Source of the DNA: Beijerinckiaceae bacterium
GTDB taxonomy: Bacteria > Pseudomonadota > Alphaproteobacteria > Rhizobiales > Beijerinckiaceae
Direction: 5' to 3'
Assembly: GCA_947475995.1 (NCBI GenBank)
Contig: CANJNI010000036.1
Span: 1-44,204, forward strand
Length of the DNA stretch: 44,204 nucleotides
Numbering within the stretch: position 1 is the first letter of the stretch; each line of letters opens with the position of its first letter. Under the pieces are notes generated by a model. It did not search any database. It was not told the origin of the DNA and worked only from the letters and a program-made list of their open reading frames with translations. Of the stretch, positions 1 through 9,969 are shown piece by piece. Made by a program: the position numbers and the translations under genes.

Positions 1-2
1 CG

Positions 3-617
3 CCGCCGCAGACTTTCCGCCAGGCGCTGGCGGAGGCGTTCGGCCATCGTTCCTATGTGCTGCTGGTGATCGGCTTCTTCACCTGCGGCTTCCAGCTCGC
101 CTTCGTGACGATCCACTTCCAGAAATATGTCGTCGAATCGGGTCTTGAACCGAATGTCGGCTACTGGGCTTTCGCGCTTGTCGGCATTTTCAACATGGTG
201 GGCTCGTTCGGCGCGGGCTGGGTTGGAGATCGCCTGCCTCGCCCCTGGGTGCTGTCCTTCATCTATCTATCGCGCTCGCTGGTGACGATCGTGTTCATCA
301 GTCTGCCGGCCAGCCCGGCGTCGGCCTATGCGTTCGGGGCGCTGTCGGGCCTTCTGTGGCTCTCCACGGTGCCGCCGACCTCATCGCTCATCGGCATCAT
401 GTTCGGCACCCGCTACATGGCGACGCTCTACGGGTTCGCGTTCTTTTCGCATCAGGTGGGCGGCTTTGTGGGTCTGGTGCTGAGCGGGACCATTCGGGAG
501 ACGACCGGCTCCTACACGCTGATGTGGTGGGCCTCGATCGCGCTCGGCGTTGCCTCTGCGCTGATCAATCTGCCGATTGTCGAAAAGCCCGTGAAGCGCG
601 TCGCCGCCGCCGCGTGA
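3..617 (+). CDS. MFS transporter, C-terminal part (5' end outside window)
   Basis: The reading frame is open from the left edge to TGA at 617, so the start lies outside the window and about 204 residues remain. Several hydrophobic helices are visible, separated by short basic loops. The loop GDRLPRPWV, after a helix rich in Gly and Phe, is the kind of cytoplasmic loop seen between paired helices in the major facilitator superfamily. The C-terminal half of an MFS transporter, probably a monocarboxylate/oxalate-formate-like exchanger, is the best reading. The substrate cannot be inferred. The protein ends in a short basic-alanine tail. Confidence 0.8.
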   Translation, partial: PPQTFRQALAEAFGHRSYVLLVIGFFTCGFQLAFVTIHFQKYVVESGLEPNVGYWAFALVGIFNMVGSFGAGWVGDRLPRPWVLSFIYLSRSLVTIVFISLPASPASAYAFGALSGLLWLSTVPPTSSLIGIMFGTRYMATLYGFAFFSHQVGGFVGLVLSGTIRETTGSYTLMWWASIALGVASALINLPIVEKPVKRVAAAA

Positions 618-709
618 CCACATTCGCGTCGGCCGCCCGTTCGTGATAGAATTGTTTCGTGGGATTTGCCGTATCGAGCGGCCGGCTCCGCCTTCGGCAG
701 GAGATCCCC

Positions 710-1036
710 ATGTTCAGAACCACAATTCCCGCGAGCGCTGTCTTCGGCTTGCTGGCGACGCTTCTTGCGCCGCAGGTTCATGCGGTTGAGCTTCCCCGAT
801 ACAATTCCGAAGCCAATTGCCGGGCTAAAGCCGTGGGATCGCGCGGCGCGGATGCCCGGCTCTTCAGCGCCTGCATGCTGGTCGAGCGCGAGAGTCTTGC
901 GACGCTTGGGAAGGCGACATCGTGGGCGGCGCTTGCACCGCGCACACAGACGGCCTGCATTTCGGGCATGAGCGCCTATGCGGAGGCGGACTATTCGGCG
1001 CTGCTCGATTGCGTTGAAGCAGCCGCGCCGCGCTGA
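710..1036 (+). CDS. small exported hypothetical protein
   Basis: This 108-residue protein begins at ATG 710, preceded by a purine-rich Shine-Dalgarno (GGCAGGAG, 695-702). An earlier in-frame GTG at 659 has no comparable site and would bury the signal peptide. Residues 1-25 form a Sec signal peptide (basic start, hydrophobic core, cleavage near VHA). The mature part contains four cysteines, which suggests two disulfides in the periplasm. No family is recognised with certainty. It ends directly against the stop codon of the reverse-strand gene that follows. Confidence 0.65.
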   Translation: MFRTTIPASAVFGLLATLLAPQVHAVELPRYNSEANCRAKAVGSRGADARLFSACMLVERESLATLGKATSWAALAPRTQTACISGMSAYAEADYSALLDCVEAAAPR

Positions 1037-1270
1037 TCAGGCGTCGGTCGACGAAAGCTCGTGTTCGGACACGACGCGCTCGAACGCTTCGCTCTCGTTC
1101 CTGATTCGATATTGCAGATGCGTGCCCACGGGCGGCAATCGCGCCGTAACGCGGCAGACGCCGGGCTTCTGCTGGATCTGGGGCGAATCGACACGGACGG
1201 ACTGTCCGATTCGAAAACGGTGCGTTTCCCCCTGCGTCGGGAGGGTGCGCGCGACAGGCGTGCGGGCCAT
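1037..1270 (-). CDS. small conserved hypothetical protein
   Basis: The frame encodes 77 residues from ATG at 1270; an upstream in-frame ATG at 1309 would give 90 residues with a Pro/Arg-rich start, which looks like non-coding extension. The core reads as a compact beta-rich domain (FRIGQSVRV followed by a CRVTARLPPVG segment and HLQYRIRNE near the end). This resembles short conserved proteins of Hyphomicrobiales with SH3-like or KOW-like character, but I cannot name the family. The stop codon abuts that of the forward gene at 1036. The function is unknown. Confidence 0.6.
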   Translation of the reverse strand: MARTPVARTLPTQGETHRFRIGQSVRVDSPQIQQKPGVCRVTARLPPVGTHLQYRIRNESEAFERVVSEHELSSTDA

Positions 1271-1431
1271 TGGGGGGCGTCCTGGCGGTCGCGGGCACAA
1301 TGCGCGCATTCACGAAAAATGCGTCCGTCACCCGGCGGGCGACCGTGCGAACCGTCGATGCTTGTAGCACATCTTTCGGCGCTGCGGTGATTTTCGACGG
1401 CCGCGGTTGAAGTTAACCATCATTTTGTCGA

Positions 1432-1446
1432 GAACAAAAAAAGAAC
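1432..1446 (+). promoter_or_regulatory. LexA (SOS) box upstream of recA
   Basis: The site reads GAACAAAAAAAGAAC, a perfect match to the direct-repeat LexA operator GAAC-N7-GAAC of alphaproteobacteria. A second near-match, GAAC-N7-GTAC, follows at 1457-1471 with one mismatch. Both lie 60-100 bases before the recA start. LexA is expected to bind here and to be released by RecA-stimulated self-cleavage on DNA damage. Confidence 0.9.
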
Positions 1447-1532
1447 TTGCGCATGAGAACAAATCACGTACATTGATCGCAACACACAGTCATTGCGCTT
1501 TCAGATCAGCCCGTGCCAGAAGGATTGGACCC

Positions 1533-2609
1533 GTGACCCAAGCGAATCTCCGTCTCGTGGAAGGAACGTCCGTGGACAAGACCAAGGCGCTAGACGCCGC
1601 CCTGTCGCAAATCGAGCGCGCCTTCGGCAAGGGCTCGATCATGCGTCTGGGCAAGAACCAGAAAGCGGTCGAGATCGAGACTGTCTCGACCGGCTCGCTG
1701 GGCCTCGATATTGCGCTGGGCGTCGGCGGCCTGCCGCGTGGCCGCATCGTCGAGATTTACGGCCCTGAGTCGTCCGGCAAGACGACCCTGACGCTGCATG
1801 TCATAGCCGAAGCCCAGAAGCGCGGCGGCGTCTGCGCCTTCGTGGACGCCGAGCACGCGCTCGATCCGGTCTATGCCCGCAAGCTGGGCGTCAATCTCGA
1901 GGACCTGCTGATCTCGCAGCCCGATACGGGCGAGCAGGCGCTGGAAATTACCGACACTCTGGTGCGCTCCGGCGCGGTCGATGTTCTGGTGGTCGATTCG
2001 GTGGCCGCCCTGACCCCGCGCGCTGAAATCGAGGGGGAAATGGGCGAGGTTCAGCCCGGCCTGCAGGCCCGCCTGATGAGCCAGGCCCTGCGCAAGCTGA
2101 CCGCTTCGATCTCCCGTTCCAACACGATGGTCATCTTCATCAACCAGATCCGCATGAAGATCGGCGTCATGTACGGCAGCCCGGAGACCACCACCGGCGG
2201 CAACGCGCTGAAATTCTACGCATCCGTCCGTCTCGACATCCGCCGCATCGGGGCCATCAAGGACCGCGAGGAAGTGATCGGCAACCAGACTCGCGTGAAA
2301 GTGGTCAAGAACAAGGTTGCGCCGCCCTTCAAGCAGGTTGAATTCGACATCATGTACGGCGAGGGCATCTCCAAGACCGGCGAACTGGTCGATCTCGGCG
2401 TCAAGGCCGGGGTGGTGGAGAAGTCGGGGGCCTGGTTCTCCTATGACAGCCAGCGACTGGGGCAGGGGCGAGAGAACGCCAAGGCCTTCCTCAAGGAAAA
2501 CCCCGATCTGGCCAACAAGATCGAACATGCGATCCGCGAGAATTCCGGCCTGATCGCTGAAAAGATCCTCGAGAACGCCGACCCGAATTCGGAAGAGTCT
2601 GACGAATAA
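1533..2609 (+). CDS. recA: recombinase RecA
   Basis: RecA is the ATP-dependent strand-exchange protein of homologous recombination and the co-protease that triggers LexA cleavage. From GTG 1533 the protein has 358 residues, and its start resembles the rhizobial N-terminus (xQxxLRLVE followed by SVDKxKAL). A purine-rich site (AGAAGGA, 1518-1524) precedes it. A downstream GTG at 1572 is an alternative. The Walker A motif GPESSGKT is at residues 77-84, and the VVDSVAAL segment gives Walker B. The frame is open upstream to 1407, but that stretch carries the LexA boxes and is not coding. It is transcribed alone, with a hairpin just after the stop. Confidence 0.98.
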   Translation: MTQANLRLVEGTSVDKTKALDAALSQIERAFGKGSIMRLGKNQKAVEIETVSTGSLGLDIALGVGGLPRGRIVEIYGPESSGKTTLTLHVIAEAQKRGGVCAFVDAEHALDPVYARKLGVNLEDLLISQPDTGEQALEITDTLVRSGAVDVLVVDSVAALTPRAEIEGEMGEVQPGLQARLMSQALRKLTASISRSNTMVIFINQIRMKIGVMYGSPETTTGGNALKFYASVRLDIRRIGAIKDREEVIGNQTRVKVVKNKVAPPFKQVEFDIMYGEGISKTGELVDLGVKAGVVEKSGAWFSYDSQRLGQGRENAKAFLKENPDLANKIEHAIRENSGLIAEKILENADPNSEESDE

Positions 2610-2618
2610 TTCCACCCG

Positions 2619-2642
2619 CCGTTTCCGCGATTGCGGGAGCGG
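2619..2642 (+). terminator. hairpin after recA
   Basis: A 10-bp stem (CCGTTTCCGC with GCGGGAGCGG, two G-U pairs) and a 4-base loop begin 10 bases after the recA stop. There is no clear T-run, so termination is inferred from position and stability only. Confidence 0.45.
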
Positions 2643-2798
2643 ATCGGATCAGGCGAGGGTGGCCCTGCCGGGGCCTTGGTCGCCGAGCCGGATCATGGAC
2701 ACGGTCCCCGTTCATCTCCGGCGTTTCCGATCTTCTCCCGTCCGGCGGGGCGGGCCGAACTGCCTGCGTCTCGACAGTCTCCTGTCCCGCCGCTAGAT

Positions 2799-2828
2799 AC
2801 AGCCCGGATCGTGATCGGTCCGGGCTGT
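2799..2828 (+). terminator. perfect hairpin in the recA-alaS intergenic region
   Basis: ACAGCCCGGA (2799-2808) and TCCGGGCTGT (2819-2828) form a perfect 10-bp stem with a 10-base loop, 110 bases before the alaS start. It may end read-through from recA or be a leader structure of alaS. The rest of the 328-base gap (2610-2937) shows no convincing gene or RNA. Confidence 0.45.
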
Positions 2829-2937
2829 TGCATTTGGACAGTCTGGCCAGCATGTTGCATCGGTTGTGCGCGTTTGCGCCAGGGATGCATCGGCAATGCT
2901 GATTGCGGCGGTTCCGGATCGAAGAGTGTAAAAGCGA

Positions 2938-5594
<2,657 letters not shown>

Positions 5595-5598
<4 letters not shown>

Positions 5599-6767
5599 GC
5601 GAGGCGCCAGCCGGAGGGTACGGGCTGCACCAGTCCTCCTTCCGCCGGCGCGTTCATCTGGTTCTGGATTCCGCCATTGCGACGGAAATCTGGACGTTGC
5701 TGCTCCACAGAACCTATGTGACGCTGGTTTTGACCAGCGTCGCCGCGGTCGTTCTGGAGTCGATGCCGGAACTGGCGATCCGTTACGCAAGCTGGTTCGA
5801 CGTTGTCGAGATGCTCTCGCTGGGGGCCTTCACGGTCGACTATATGCTGCGGCTCTGGTCGGCGCCCGAGCACACGCCCTATGCGGAAATGCATCCGTGG
5901 CGCGCGCGCTGGGAATGGGCCCGAACCGGCTGGGCCATCATCGACCTCCTCTCGATTCTGCCTTTCGTGCTGGCGTTTTTCGTGCCTGCCGACTTCAAGG
6001 TGCTGGTGCTTTTGCGTCTGCTGCGCTTCTTCAAGCTGGCGCGCTATTCGGCCGGAATGCGCTCGCTGCTCGCAGCGCTGGAAGCCGAGCGCAAGGCCCT
6101 CATGGCCTCCATGATGGTGCTGCTCGGTCTGGTTCTGGTGACGGCTTCCGCCATGCACCTGTTCGAGCATGAGGCGCAGCCAGAAAAGTTTGGTTCGATT
6201 CCCGACGCCATGTGGTGGGCCATCGTGACCCTGACGACGGTCGGCTATGGCGATGTGGTGCCGGTGACGGTCGCTGGCCGAATCGTCGCCGGCTTCACGA
6301 TGATCATGGGGCTGATGATGCTGGCCCTGCCGATCGGCATCGTGGCCAATGCATTTGCGGAAGAAATTCACCGCCGCGAATTCGTCGTCACCTGGGGAAT
6401 GCTGGCGCGGGTGCCGTTGTTCTCTTCGCTCGACGCGGCCGAGATCGCGGAAGTGATGCGCTATCTGCGTTCGCAAACCATGCCGGCCCAGACGCTCATC
6501 GTCCGCAAGGGCGAAGACGCCCGCTGCATGTATTTCGTGGCTGCCGGGGAGGTCGAGGTGGAAGCGACATCGGGTCCTGTCCGGCTCGGCGAGGGGCGAT
6601 TCTTCGGCGAGATGGCCTTGCTGCGCAACCAGCCCCGCAACGCCAACATTCGCTCCGTGACGCCGGTGAAACTGCTGCTTCTCGATGGCGTGGACCTGCG
6701 CTCCATCATGGACCGCAATCCGGAAATCCAGCGCCGCATCGAGGCCGTCATGGCCGAGCGGGTGTGA
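5595..6767 (+). CDS. cyclic-nucleotide-gated potassium channel (MloK1-like)
   Basis: This 390-residue inner-membrane channel has six predicted transmembrane helices. The fourth carries spaced arginines ([10 protein letters not shown], about 141-150). The pore helix leads into the K+ selectivity filter TLTTVGYGD (212-220). The C-terminal part (about 270-390) is a cyclic-nucleotide-binding domain with the phosphate-binding cassette [15 protein letters not shown] (336-350), whose Arg348 should contact the cyclic phosphate. Length and architecture match the Mesorhizobium loti channel MloK1. The GTG start overlaps the alaS stop by four bases, an odd coupling of a synthetase with a channel. The ligand (cAMP or cGMP) is inferred from the family. 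Confidence 0.93.
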
Positions 6768-6935
6768 CGCCCGGCGGCATTTTATCTATTGTGTCAGCGC
6801 GTCGTTCACCCTGCCTGAGGCGCCTGAGGCTTGCGCGCTGATCCGGGTGCGCGTCCGCACATGCGCCGCAGACGCCTTGTGGGACATTCTGCTCATCGAA
6901 CCACAATTCGCCGCCCGGCGCAGATGAGACCCGCC

Positions 6936-7055
6936 ATGACCCGCACCGCCCTTTCCGCCGCTTTCGATCTCTCGGTCCGCCTGACGCTGATCGGCGCCGT
7001 CACCACCATCGGCTTCCTTGTCGCTCGCATGATCGGACCTGGCATCCACACCTGA
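6936..7055 (+). CDS. possible 39-residue single-span membrane peptide
   Basis: From ATG 6936 the frame encodes 39 residues with one hydrophobic segment (LTLIGAVTTIGFLVARMIG) after a short polar start; an ATG at 6924 would add four residues. No strong ribosome binding site is seen. It lies just upstream of the FixK/FNR-like promoter of the stress-protein gene. No homology can be asserted. It could be a small membrane protein or chance. The preceding stretch 6768-6935 shows nothing else. Confidence 0.35.
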   Translation: MTRTALSAAFDLSVRLTLIGAVTTIGFLVARMIGPGIHT

Positions 7056-7060
7056 ATTGC

Positions 7061-7074
7061 TTGATCTGCCGCAA
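7061..7074 (+). promoter_or_regulatory. FixK/FNR-type binding site
   Basis: TTGATCTGCCGCAA fits the FixK2 consensus TTG(A/C)-N6-(T/G)CAA exactly and the FNR consensus TTGAT-N4-ATCAA in 8 of 10 positions. Its centre (7067.5) is 41.5 bases before the start point predicted from the -10-like TATATG at 7097-7102, the standard spacing for a class II activator site. This suggests induction of the stress-protein gene under low oxygen. Confidence 0.55.
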
Positions 7075-7096
7075 GGTGCGAAGCTCTGCCCGACCC

Positions 7097-7102
7097 TATA
7101 TG
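7097..7102 (+). promoter_or_regulatory. -10 element of the stress-protein gene
   Basis: TATATG lies 22 bases before the coding start at 7125 and about 22 bases after the FixK/FNR-like box. No good -35 hexamer is present, as expected for an activator-dependent promoter. Confidence 0.45.
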
Positions 7103-7124
7103 TCGGCCAAACGGGAGAGCTCAT

Positions 7125-7550
7125 ATGTTCAAGACCATTCTGGTTCCGGTCGATCTTGCTGAAGTCGACGTCGCCAAGCCCGCCATCGACAAGGCCATTG
7201 CGCTGGCCGACTGGTCGGGCGCCAGCATCCGCCTCGTGAATGTGCAGCCGCTGCTGCCCGCCACCTACATGGATTACGTGCCGTCGGACTTCGACGCCCA
7301 GCAGAAGGAATGGGCCGAAAAGGCCATGGCCGAAATGGTCGCCAAGCTGCCGTTGCCGGCCGGGCGCGTCAGCAGCGTGGTGCGGATCGGGGGCATCTAT
7401 CCCGAGATTTTGCAGGAGGCCGAGGATTTCGGCGCGGACCTCATCGTCATCGGCTCGCACCGTCCGGCCATGTCGACCTATCTGCTCGGCTCCAACGCCA
7501 AGACCATCGTGCGCCACGCCAAGTGCTCGGTGCTGGTGCTGCGGGAATAG
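7125..7550 (+). CDS. universal stress protein, UspA family
   Basis: This 141-residue single-domain protein starts at ATG 7125 behind GGGAGAG. It shows the Usp fold: beta-1 FKTILVPVD, and the C-terminal nucleotide-binding loop (GSHRPAMSTYLLGS) followed by VRHAKCSVLVLR. The G-x2-G pattern of ATP-binding members is degenerate (GSHRPAM), but the G-S/T pair before the last helix is kept. The family supports survival under starvation or oxygen limitation. The FixK/FNR-like box upstream fits an oxygen-responsive role. Its stop abuts the stop of the convergent VWA gene with no gap. Confidence 0.93.
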   Translation: MFKTILVPVDLAEVDVAKPAIDKAIALADWSGASIRLVNVQPLLPATYMDYVPSDFDAQQKEWAEKAMAEMVAKLPLPAGRVSSVVRIGGIYPEILQEAEDFGADLIVIGSHRPAMSTYLLGSNAKTIVRHAKCSVLVLRE

Positions 7551-8726
7551 TTACCGCACCAGTTCCCGCATCGCGGCTTCGAGGCCCGTCATGGTGAGCG
7601 GATACATCCGGTCGCTCACCAGACGTTTCATCAGCGCCACCGATTCCGTGTAGCGCCACTGGTTCTCCGGCACAGGATTGAGCCAGACGAGATGCGGCCA
7701 GGTGCGCGTCACGCGCTCCATCCAGAGCTGGCCGGATTCCTCGTTGGTATATTCGACCGCGCCGCCGCGTTCGGTGATTTCGTAGGGCGACATCGAGGCG
7801 TCGCCGACGAAGATCACCTTGTAGTCGTTCCCGTAGGTGTGCAGCACGTCCCACGTCATCGTGCGGTCGGTCCAGCGCCGCACATTCGATTTCCACACGC
7901 CCTCGTAGAGGCAATTGTGGAAATAGAAGTGCTGCATGTGCTTGAACTCGGTCTTCGCTGCCGAGAAAAGCTCCTCCACCATCTTGATGTGCCAGTCCAT
8001 CGAGCCGCCGATATCAAAGAACAGCAGCACCTTCACGGCGTTGCGGCGCTCTGGCCGCATATGCACATCGAGCCAGCCCTTGTTGGCGGTTTCCTTGATG
8101 GTGGAATCGAGATCGAGTTCATCGGGCGCGCCGGTGCGGGCGAACTTGCGCAGACGCCGCAGGGCGATCTTCACATTGCGGATGCCGAGCTGCACGTCGC
8201 CGTCCAGATCCTTGTAGGTCCGCTGGTCCCAGACTTTCGCCGCACGGCCCGAACGGTTCTGGCCCTGACCGATCCGCACGCCTTCGGGATTGTAGCCGTT
8301 GGCCCCGAAGGGCGAGGTGCCGGCGGTGCCGATCCATTTGTTGCCGCCTTCGTGACGGCCTTTCTGTTCTTCGAGACGCTTCTTCAGCGTCTCCATCAGC
8401 TTGTCCCAGCCGAGCGCCTCGATCTGTGCCTTCTCCTCGTCGGTGAGATATTTTTCCGCCAGCTTGCGCAGCCACTCTTCGGGAATTTCCGCCTTGTTCA
8501 TCGCCTGCAACAGGCTTTCGAGCCCGCGGAACATGGTGGCGAAGACGCGGTCGAACTTGTCGAGATTGCGCTCGTCCTTCACCAGAATGGTGCGGGCGAG
8601 AATGTAGAAATTGTCCACCGACATGTCGCCGAGGCCGGCGTCCAGCGCCTCCATCAGCGACAGATATTCGCGCAGCGTGACCGGCACCTGCGCTTCGCGG
8701 AGCGACGTGAAGAAGTTCAGTAACAT
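7551..8726 (-). CDS. VWA domain protein, CoxE family
   Basis: The 391-residue protein resembles the conserved VWA/CoxE-type proteins of COG3825. The N-terminal half is helical, with an acid- and lysine-rich middle (about 80-130) and a Gly/Asn-rich linker (about 125-165). The C-terminal von Willebrand A domain has a metal-ion-dependent adhesion site (DIGGS, Asp238-Ser242) and a second acidic loop FVGDASMSP (Asp309). Such proteins usually work with a MoxR-type AAA+ ATPase to insert metal or remodel complexes. No MoxR gene lies next to it in this window. The substrate is unknown. No signal peptide is seen, so it is probably cytoplasmic. Confidence 0.85.
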   Translation of the reverse strand: MLLNFFTSLREAQVPVTLREYLSLMEALDAGLGDMSVDNFYILARTILVKDERNLDKFDRVFATMFRGLESLLQAMNKAEIPEEWLRKLAEKYLTDEEKAQIEALGWDKLMETLKKRLEEQKGRHEGGNKWIGTAGTSPFGANGYNPEGVRIGQGQNRSGRAAKVWDQRTYKDLDGDVQLGIRNVKIALRRLRKFARTGAPDELDLDSTIKETANKGWLDVHMRPERRNAVKVLLFFDIGGSMDWHIKMVEELFSAAKTEFKHMQHFYFHNCLYEGVWKSNVRRWTDRTMTWDVLHTYGNDYKVIFVGDASMSPYEITERGGAVEYTNEESGQLWMERVTRTWPHLVWLNPVPENQWRYTESVALMKRLVSDRMYPLTMTGLEAAMRELVR

Positions 8727-8778
8727 GCCCGCATAATGGCATGGATTCGGCAGGCGGGGGAGGCGCCTGTCCGCGATG

Positions 8779-8815
8779 AATTCATCCCGGATGCGGTGAC
8801 GATCCGGGATGAATT
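8779..8815 (-). terminator. perfect inverted repeat downstream of the GST gene
   Basis: AATTCATCCCGGAT (8779-8792) and ATCCGGGATGAATT (8802-8815) form a perfect 14-bp stem with a 9-base loop. It lies in the 141-base gap after the GST stop and before the VWA gene. It may act as a terminator or be a copy of a dispersed palindrome; a second, weaker GC-rich pair (CCCCGG/CCGGGG) follows at about 8830-8855. Confidence 0.55.
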
Positions 8816-8867
8816 GCGAAGGTCCGTGACCCCGGTTCCGCTGACGGCCCGGGGATGACAGAGATCC

Positions 8868-9473
8868 TTACTTGATCAGGCCTTCGGCCTTCATGGCTTC
8901 CTGCACCTTCGGACGCGCCCCGACGCGCTCCAGATAGGCGCTCACATTGGCGAACTTCGACAGGTCGATCTTGTGCATGCGGGTCCAGTTGAGAACCGTA
9001 TAGAGATAGGCGTCGGCCACGGAGAAATCGCCCAGAAGGTACTGCTTGCCCTCAAGCTGCTTGTCGAGCGCGCCTAGGCGCTTGTCGATCATTCCGAGCG
9101 TGAAGTCCTTCCACTCGCCCTGCTGGGCCGGGTTGAACAGCGAGCCGATCGACTTGTGCAGTTCGGCGGTGATGAAGTTCAGCGCTTCCTGCAAGCGGTA
9201 GCGTTCCATGGTGCCGTTCCTGGGCGCCAGGTTCGACTCGGGCTTCTGGTCGGCGAGATATTGGACGATGGCCGGACCTTCGGTCAGCACCTGACCATTG
9301 CCGAGGTCGAGCGCCGGCACGTAACCCTTGGGGTTCACGGCCCAGAAATCCGCGCCGCTCTCGGTCTTCTTGGCGCGCAGGTCGACCTTTTCGATCTGCA
9401 TCGGAATGCCGGCTTCGAGCGCGACGATATGGGGGGACAACGAACAGGCGCCGGGCGAATAGTAAAGCTTCAT
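8868..9473 (-). CDS. glutathione S-transferase family protein (beta-class-like)
   Basis: The 201-residue protein begins MKLYYSPGACSLSPH, the beta-class GST start in which Cys10 lies in the active-site loop. The glutathione-binding NPKGYVPAL segment (cis-Pro) and the thioredoxin-fold end LTEGPAIVQYLAD are present. The all-helical C-terminal domain ends with the N-capping motif FSVADAYLYT. It probably conjugates or reduces electrophiles using glutathione in the cytoplasm. It is transcribed divergently from an HxlR regulator across a 99-base gap holding a nested palindrome, so that regulator probably controls it. The upstream frame extension to 10001 runs through the divergent gene and was not used. 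Confidence 0.92.
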   Translation of the reverse strand: MKLYYSPGACSLSPHIVALEAGIPMQIEKVDLRAKKTESGADFWAVNPKGYVPALDLGNGQVLTEGPAIVQYLADQKPESNLAPRNGTMERYRLQEALNFITAELHKSIGSLFNPAQQGEWKDFTLGMIDKRLGALDKQLEGKQYLLGDFSVADAYLYTVLNWTRMHKIDLSKFANVSAYLERVGARPKVQEAMKAEGLIK

Positions 9474-9525
9474 CAAAAATCTCCCTCGGCGGCCAATCGC
9501 CGCCCGCCTGTGAAGTGATCCCTTG

Positions 9526-9559
9526 CTAACCAGATTGCAAGTACTTACCTTCCGGTTAG
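9526..9559. promoter_or_regulatory. nested palindromic operator between the GST and HxlR genes
   Basis: CTAACC (9526-9531) and GGTTAG (9554-9559) flank the 8-base palindrome AAGTACTT (9539-9546). Both share the same centre at 9542.5. The symmetry and placement between divergent genes fit a dimeric winged-helix repressor site. Confidence 0.6.
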
Positions 9560-9572
9560 TTATGAGGCTCCA

Positions 9573-9959
9573 ATGATTGACAGACCAACACCCGACTGCC
9601 GCCGGGCGGATGTGTTCAAGCAGGATTGCCCCTCCCGTCTGGTGCTGGAGACGCTGGCGGAGAAATGGGCGTTGCTGCTGCTCCACACGCTCGCCGGCGG
9701 ACCGCGCCGCACGTCCGACTTGCGCCGACACATCGGCGGCATTTCCGAAAAAATGCTCATCCAGACCCTGCGAAAGCTGGAACGCAACGGTTTCGTCGTG
9801 CGCCATTCCTTTGCGGAAGTCCCGCCGCGCGTCGAATACCGCCTGACCGAGATGGGGCAATCCCTGTCGCAAGCCGTGCGGGCTCTGGATGGCTGGGTGG
9901 AAGCGAATATTGCGGGCGTGCTGGCCGCTCAGAAACGGTTTGATGGGCCGACGGAGTGA
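9573..9959 (+). CDS. HxlR-family transcriptional regulator
   Basis: This 128-residue MarR/HxlR winged-helix protein has the family signature: a Cys near the start (DCPSRLVLETLAEKWALLLL), then the SDLRRHIGGISEKMLIQTLRKLE recognition region, split here as SDLRRHIGGIS and EKMLIQTLRKLE, and VEYRLTEMG in the wing. Many members sense electrophiles or thiol stress through the N-terminal cysteine. Here Cys9 and Cys19 are candidates. Divergence from a GST gene supports a detoxification switch. The start ATG 9573 lies 13 bases past the palindrome. Confidence 0.92.
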   Translation: MIDRPTPDCRRADVFKQDCPSRLVLETLAEKWALLLLHTLAGGPRRTSDLRRHIGGISEKMLIQTLRKLERNGFVVRHSFAEVPPRVEYRLTEMGQSLSQAVRALDGWVEANIAGVLAAQKRFDGPTE

Positions 9960-9969
9960 ACGGGTCGTC

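Noticed and set aside
1590-2615. Reverse-strand frame of 341 codons over recA
   Set aside because: It mirrors the recA codons and has no family signature; it is a by-product of GC-rich third positions.
6786-7517. Reverse-strand frame of 243 codons over the stress-protein gene
   Set aside because: It is antisense to a protein with a clear Usp fold and lacks a domain.
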